Below are positions 59,135-64,000 of a stretch of 64,000 bases of DNA, piece by piece. A program made the position numbers and the translations under genes. The notes under the pieces are model-generated. The model was not told the DNA's origin and ran no database searches. It saw only the letters and a program-made list of their open reading frames with translations. Source of the DNA: Corinectria fuckeliana (taxonomy: Eukaryota > Ascomycota > Sordariomycetes > Hypocreales > Nectriaceae); NCBI GenBank assembly GCA_019137255.1, contig WPDH01000025.1:1-64000 (forward strand). Direction: 5' to 3'. How positions within the stretch are numbered: position 1 is the stretch's first letter; every line of letters begins with the position of its first letter.

Positions 59135-61534
59135 ATGGCTGACCACCTCCGAATCCTCCTCATAGGCAATGGCGGCCGCGAGCACGCCCTCGCCTGGAAG
59201 CTGAGCCAGTCTCCCCGAGTCCAGCAGATCTTCGCCGTCCCTGGCAACGGCGGCACGGCCTCCTGCCCTAAGGTGGTCAACGTCGACTCCGTCAAGGCCG
59301 ATGACTTCGCCGGCCTGGTCAAGTTCTCCGCAGAGAACCAGATCAGCCTCGTCGTCCCCGGCCCCGAGGCGCCCCTCGTCGATGGCGTCGAGGGCTGGTT
59401 CAAAAATGCCGGCATCCCTGTCTTCGGCCCCTCCAAGGACGCTGCCCGCCTCGAGGGCAGCAAGACTTACTCCAAGGACTTCATGAAGAAGTACGACATC
59501 CCCACCGCCGCGTACGAGAACTTCTCCGACTTCAACAAGGCCGTCGCCTACGTTGACAGCGTCAACCACGACATCGTCATCAAGGCTACTGGCCTGGCTG
59601 CCGGTAAGGGTGTCATTTTGCCACAGACCAAGGATGAGGCCAAGGCCGCCCTCAAGCAGATCATGGTAGACAAGGAGTTTGGCGATGCTGGCAGCGAGGT
59701 CGTCGTCGAGGAGCTCCTCGTCGGTGACGAGCTCAGTGTCCTCACATTCTGCGACGGCTACGCCATCCGGTCCCTACCCCTTGCGCAGGACCACAAACGC
59801 ATCTTTGACGGTGACCTGGGTCCCAACACTGGCGGCATGGGCTGCTATGCTCCGACCAACATTGCCACTAAGGACCTGACCGAGCAAATCGACCGGGAGA
59901 TTCTCGAGCCCACAATAGCCGGTATGCGCCGGGAGAAGCAGCCCTTCCGCGGTGTTCTTTTCACCGGTCTCATGATCACCAGCGCCGGCCCCAAGGTACT
60001 CGAGTACAACGTTCGCTTTGGTGATCCCGAAACTCAGACTGTTCTTCCTCTCCTGTCCGCCGACACGGACTTGGCCGAGGTCATGCTCGCCTGCGCCGGG
60101 GGCTATCTCGACAACTGCAAGCTCACCATTGAGAACAAGTTCAGCGCCACCGTTGTGCTTGCTTCTCTCGGCTACCCTAGCTCCTATCCCAAGGGCCAGC
60201 AGATGTCTGTCCAGACGCCCCCTGAGGGATGCACCATTTTCCACGCCGGCACCACTCTTGACGGTGATGTGTTGAAGACGTCAGGCGGGCGTGTGATCGC
60301 CATCAACGCCGTCGGCGACTCCCTCCGCGCTGCCGTCGATGCTGCCTATGCCGCCCTTGACGCCAAGGTGATTGCATTTGAGGGCGCTTTCTATCGCAAG
60401 GACATTGCTCACCGGGCCTTCCGAGACACCAAGCAGGCGAGCATGACCTATGCTCAGGCTGGTGTGGATATCCAGGCCGGCAACGACTTCGTTGACAAGA
60501 TCAAGAAGGCTGTTGCCAGCACCAAGCGAGCGGGTGCTGATGCCGAGATCGGCGGCTTCGGCGGCGAGGTTGACCTCTCCAAATGCGGCTACCCCGATGC
60601 TCCCATCATTGTTGGCGCCATTGACGGCGTTGGTACCAAGCTCATGATTGCGCAGTCGATGAACAAGCATGACACAGTCGGCATCGACCTGGTCGCCATG
60701 AACGTCAACGACTTGATCGTCCAGGGTGCCACTCCCCTCATGTTCCTCGACTACTACGGCTGCAGCAAGCTTGAGATGTCCACTGCAGCCGCCTTCGTCG
60801 AGGGTGTCGCCGACGGCTGCCGTCAGGCCGGATGTGCTCTTGTCGGTGGCGAGACGGCCGAGATGCCCGGGATGTACCAGAAGGACGACTACGACGCCGC
60901 CGGATGTGCCGTTGGAACCGTCACCAACGCCGGCCGCCTCCCCCGCCTCAACGCCATGGTCGAGGGCGACGTGCTCCTAGGCCTCGGCTCCGCGGGTGTC
61001 CACTCCAACGGCTTCTCCCTCGTCCGCCGCATCGTCCAGGCCGCCGGCCTCAGTTACTCCTCGCCAGCCCCTTGGGACCAGTCTTCCACCCTCGGCGATT
61101 CCCTCCTCACTCCTACCCGCATCTACGTCAAGAACCTCCTGCCAGTGCTGGATCAGATCAAAGGCCTCGCGCACATCACCGGCGGCGGCCTCCTCGAGAA
61201 CGTGCCCCGCATGCTCCCCGAGGGCCTCGCCGCCGAGATCGAGTTCGGCTCCTGGGATATTCCCCCGGTCTTCAAGTGGCTCCGCACCGCTGGCAACGTC
61301 GCCCCTTCGGAGATGTGCCGCACCTTCAACTCGGGCGTCGGCATGGTCGTCGCCGTCGACGCCGCCCAGGCCACCGCCGTGGCTGAGGCGCTTTCCACTG
61401 CTGGCGAGAAGGTCTATACAATTGGCCGACTGGCGCGCCGGGACCAGAGCGAGGCGTGCTTGATTAACGGCGTGGACTTGTGGACATCTGACGCGGGACT
61501 GCTCGTGAAGCGAAAGGCGGAATTGGCGCCGTGA
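59135..61534 (+). CDS. ADE5,7: Bifunctional GARS-AIRS purine biosynthesis enzyme
   Basis: A single exon of 799 residues (yeast Ade5,7 has about 800). The GARS half starts LRILLIGNGGREHALAWKLS, continues with VVPGPEAPLVDGV and an ATP-grasp core, and has VLEYNVRFGDPETQTVLPLL near residue 290. The AIRS half starts near residue 438 (AGVDIQAGNDFVDKIKKAV), followed by AIDGVGTKL and MNVNDLIVQGATPLMFLDYY. Family knowledge: phosphoribosylamine-glycine ligase and phosphoribosylformylglycinamidine cyclo-ligase, steps two and five of purine synthesis, in the cytosol. The ATG giving MADHLRILLIG is used rather than an upstream TTG. Codon use is strongly C-ending. An AT-rich relic begins about 55 bases after the stop. 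Confidence 0.97.
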   Translation: MADHLRILLIGNGGREHALAWKLSQSPRVQQIFAVPGNGGTASCPKVVNVDSVKADDFAGLVKFSAENQISLVVPGPEAPLVDGVEGWFKNAGIPVFGPSKDAARLEGSKTYSKDFMKKYDIPTAAYENFSDFNKAVAYVDSVNHDIVIKATGLAAGKGVILPQTKDEAKAALKQIMVDKEFGDAGSEVVVEELLVGDELSVLTFCDGYAIRSLPLAQDHKRIFDGDLGPNTGGMGCYAPTNIATKDLTEQIDREILEPTIAGMRREKQPFRGVLFTGLMITSAGPKVLEYNVRFGDPETQTVLPLLSADTDLAEVMLACAGGYLDNCKLTIENKFSATVVLASLGYPSSYPKGQQMSVQTPPEGCTIFHAGTTLDGDVLKTSGGRVIAINAVGDSLRAAVDAAYAALDAKVIAFEGAFYRKDIAHRAFRDTKQASMTYAQAGVDIQAGNDFVDKIKKAVASTKRAGADAEIGGFGGEVDLSKCGYPDAPIIVGAIDGVGTKLMIAQSMNKHDTVGIDLVAMNVNDLIVQGATPLMFLDYYGCSKLEMSTAAAFVEGVADGCRQAGCALVGGETAEMPGMYQKDDYDAAGCAVGTVTNAGRLPRLNAMVEGDVLLGLGSAGVHSNGFSLVRRIVQAAGLSYSSPAPWDQSSTLGDSLLTPTRIYVKNLLPVLDQIKGLAHITGGGLLENVPRMLPEGLAAEIEFGSWDIPPVFKWLRTAGNVAPSEMCRTFNSGVGMVVAVDAAQATAVAEALSTAGEKVYTIGRLARRDQSEACLINGVDLWTSDAGLLVKRKAELAP

Positions 61535-61589
61535 TTTAGGAAAAGCGTGTTGTTCTCTCGGGCTGGAAGATTATTAGACGGTAAAGCGA

Positions 61590-61925
61590 ATTAAAATTAA
61601 AATTAAGCAAAATAAATATCTTACTAGAATGGCGTAGATATATAAGTTAACATAAGAAGATATAAAATATATAAAATACACTAAATAAAAGAATTTATAT
61701 ATAATACTTTATTCTTAAGTATATATATAACTTAAGTAATAATATAAAACTTTTTTTATTAGAATATTAAGGTTTTTTTAAAATTACTATAAATTACTTA
61801 TTTTATTTATTTATAAAAATATATTAAGTAAATAAGATATATTATATAGTTTTATAGTACTAAATCTTTTTTTTATACTTAATAAAAACTTATAAGTTTT
61901 CTACTTACAATATCTAAAATATAGA
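61590..61925. repeat. Small AT-rich RIP relic downstream of the GARS-AIRS gene
   Basis: About 335 bp of nearly pure A/T with one CG, sharply bounded on both sides by normal sequence. It starts about 55 bases after the stop codon of the purine gene, so it may overlap its 3' untranslated region. No ends or frames identify the parent element. Confidence 0.75.
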
Positions 61926-64000
61926 CAACGTACCGCTAGAGGTTTTCGGCACTCTCAAGGATACTGATGTAACACAGGGCCCTAACCCAAGATGGCGTTG
62001 CCGTCGGGCGCCTCAAGAGGGGCAATGGCTTGCTTCTCTGGAATGTGGCGCTGGGGACAAACTCCGAGGTGTCTCCAGGGGTGGGAGTATTTGGAACAGG
62101 AAGAAGCAGAGAGCCATAAACCGCCAACACAAACAGACTAGGGTCCAGCATGTCATGGTCAACCCATGGGAGCGGGTTCATGAGATGGAAGGTGGTGGAT
62201 GGGTTCAGTTTGCGAAGAGCTGATTCGGGGCGGTAGCAGCCTAGATTTGGCCGGGACTAATTCCCTGGTTCCCCGACCGTGGTGGCGAGGAGCCGGCGCC
62301 GAACAAGTTTGTGCTATGCAACTGACAGGAGGATGACGGGTGGAGGAGTAGTGGAGGGCGAAGTGTCGTTTGGGAACGATGGAACGATCACGCTTGTGAT
62401 GTTGGTGTGGGGGGAGCTAAGGGGAGAAGAGGAGGGACGGATGGATGGAGGGGAGGGGACAACAATGAGGAGAGGGTGTCGAGATGAAGAGGAGAAAGAG
62501 GAGAGTGAACGAATGGACCTACTAGTATGGACGAAAGTAACTAACTAACTAGGAGGAGTGGCGTTGACGATGGCGGTGGGCTAATTGCCCCGGTTGGTTA
62601 CCTGTTGGTTTGGTGATTGTTGGATATTGTTGGAATGCGCTATCACTGTAGTTGCGGTTGTCGTTGTCTCTTCTGTAGCAAGTAAGCTACAGGTAGAGTA
62701 GAGAATGATGGGATTGGAGGAGATGGGATTGGAGGAGATGGATACGGACTACCTAATCGGTACCTAATTACCTTGCCTAGGTACCTAGGTACTGAAGATG
62801 GAGACGGGAGATGGGTGACTGGGGGCAATGAATGGGGTGGGGAATGGGTATCGACGTTAGAACCTGTGGAAGGAAGGGGGTCCGTTCGGTCGTTGTCGCC
62901 GTGGCCGCCGCGCCCAGAGCCGCCGCAGCAATTGCCAGTAATCGCCCAACCCAGCTAGCAAACAGAAAACCCTGGTTGGTGCTCGCCCGGGGTGTTGAGG
63001 GACCGTTAGTTAGGTGCCTACATAGTAAGTAGGCAATTACTGCGTAGGCCTATTCACTGTACATGTCCGTTTGCGCAACTTCCATTGTGGTGGGAAGGGG
63101 AGATAGGACGTTTTCGTACGAAGGGCGCACTAATTACATGATACGCATTCATTCGGCGAGGGGGGCATGAAGATGATGGTGATGGACATGGATTGGACAT
63201 GGGTCGACGGTCTGGCTTTCATGAGTCCAGCTCTCTTTTCCAGCCCTTTGAAGCCCTGCAAACCCTTGCAAATTGCGGCTTGCAGCCCTTTCCACAACCC
63301 GTTCGTGTCCAAGCCCTCCCTCTAGTTATGATCCATGATCCATCTCTCCAGGCCCTCCTCCACCCGCTCCATGATGAATGATGACCCATGCCTGCCAATG
63401 CCCAGCATCTACTATGTACTGCACTGCGTACTAATGGAAACTAAGGTACGGTACCTAATAGTTACCTTCCTCTAGCATCCAGCGTTGAATGGATGGACCG
63501 CCGTAGACGGCACCTGCCGGCAGTGCTCTGACGCGCGCGATCGCAAAGCCCCACTCCCTGTACGAGCGAAGCTAAGCTAAGCTAAGCTAAGGTTAGTCTA
63601 GTGGTTTTACGACACCACCAAATTCTGCAACCAGTCAACCAGTCCCACCACTCAGCGTACTCGCAGTCAACCACTCACAGTCAACCCACTCAACAGTCAA
63701 CCCACTCAACAGTCAACCCACTCCACTACCCCTTCAACCGCCCAGCCCAAGGCCAGTCAAGCCTCCCGGTCCTGGGAAGTGGGAGTGAGAGATCAGGGGA
63801 ACCCGTGTATCTCGTCTCGTCCTTATGGAACATACCGGTTGCCATATTCGTCCATGATCCCTTGCACCCGTACCCGCGCGCAGAGCAGAGAGCAAGGATA
63901 CTGGACGAGTGCCGGTGCAGGGTCCAGAGTCTAGACACACCTTCGAGTCTTCTGTCCTGATCTCTGTTCCCGCTGGTCTGACGCCACCGGTTGCGGCGTC
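61926..64000. other. Terminal gene-free region
   Basis: About 2 kb of normal composition without a frame resembling a conserved protein. It contains ctaggtacctaggtac words near 62775-62795, a GCTAA repeat near 63570-63590 and a 16-bp tandem near 63678-63723. It may be promoter sequence of a gene beyond the window. Confidence 0.55.
63664..63723 (+). repeat. Tandem 16-bp units
   Basis: The unit cagtcaacccactcaa occurs at 63678-63693 and 63694-63709 and as a partial third unit at 63710-63723. A shorter variant precedes it at 63664-63677. A four-fold GCTAA repeat lies about 75 bases upstream. Confidence 0.88.

Noticed and set aside
63571..63590. GCTAA repeats as telomere-like sequence
   Set aside because: The unit is not the fungal TTAGGG type and there are only four copies in unique DNA.
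1..64000. tRNA, rRNA or CRISPR features
   Set aside because: Reading for tRNA box motifs, rRNA-like segments and spaced repeats by eye gave nothing convincing; a covariance-model search would be decisive.

Overview
The window looks like genomic DNA of a filamentous ascomycete (Pezizomycotina, probably a sordariomycete). The genes have short introns (53-302 nt) with GT..AG ends and CTAAC-type branch sites. Leaders are pyrimidine-rich and intergenic spaces are long. Transposon relics carry the C-to-T/G-to-A signature of repeat-induced point mutation (RIP). I cannot name the species.

Layout. Bases 1-14990 are one extremely AT-rich, almost CpG-free block. Reading through the RIP changes shows three copies of a Tad1-like LINE: minus strand 1-2615, plus strand 6335-7908, and a near-complete plus-strand copy at 7925-12700. 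A short SINE-like element sits inside the first copy and recurs near 14.3 kb. From 15 kb the DNA is normal and gene-bearing. In order: tup1/rcoA corepressor (+), RNase MRP subunit RMP1 (-), vacuolar amino-acid transporter AVT1 (+), a Ran1/Ksp1-like kinase (-), a 6.6-kb gene-free stretch, enolase-phosphatase E1 UTR4 (+), 25S rRNA methyltransferase BMT2 (-), ribosomal protein RPL25/uL23 (+), TIM8 (-), a CorA/Mnr2-type Mg2+ transporter (-), SPC1 (+), RBX1/HRT1 (-), a PNRC-motif protein (+), an FAD oxidoreductase (-), tyrosyl-DNA phosphodiesterase TDP1 (+), a RIP-damaged pogo/Fot-like DNA transposon (55802-58037) and the bifunctional GARS-AIRS purine gene (+). The last 2.4 kb holds a small AT-rich relic and no gene I can recognise.

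The genes are mostly conserved single-copy housekeeping functions: transcriptional repression, rRNA processing and modification, translation, mitochondrial import, ER signal-peptide processing, SCF ubiquitin ligase, DNA repair, methionine salvage and purine synthesis. They do not form a cluster or pathway. All gene models were assembled by hand from splice sites and protein-family conservation, and their exon sums are in frame.

The most unusual content is in the mobile-element layer: the SINE-like insertion with two paralogous empty sites, a DNA transposon whose two inverted ends differ only by RIP-type changes, a GC-richer LTR-like island inside it, and a 286-bp inverted-repeat element between two genes. 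I found no convincing new multi-gene biological system.
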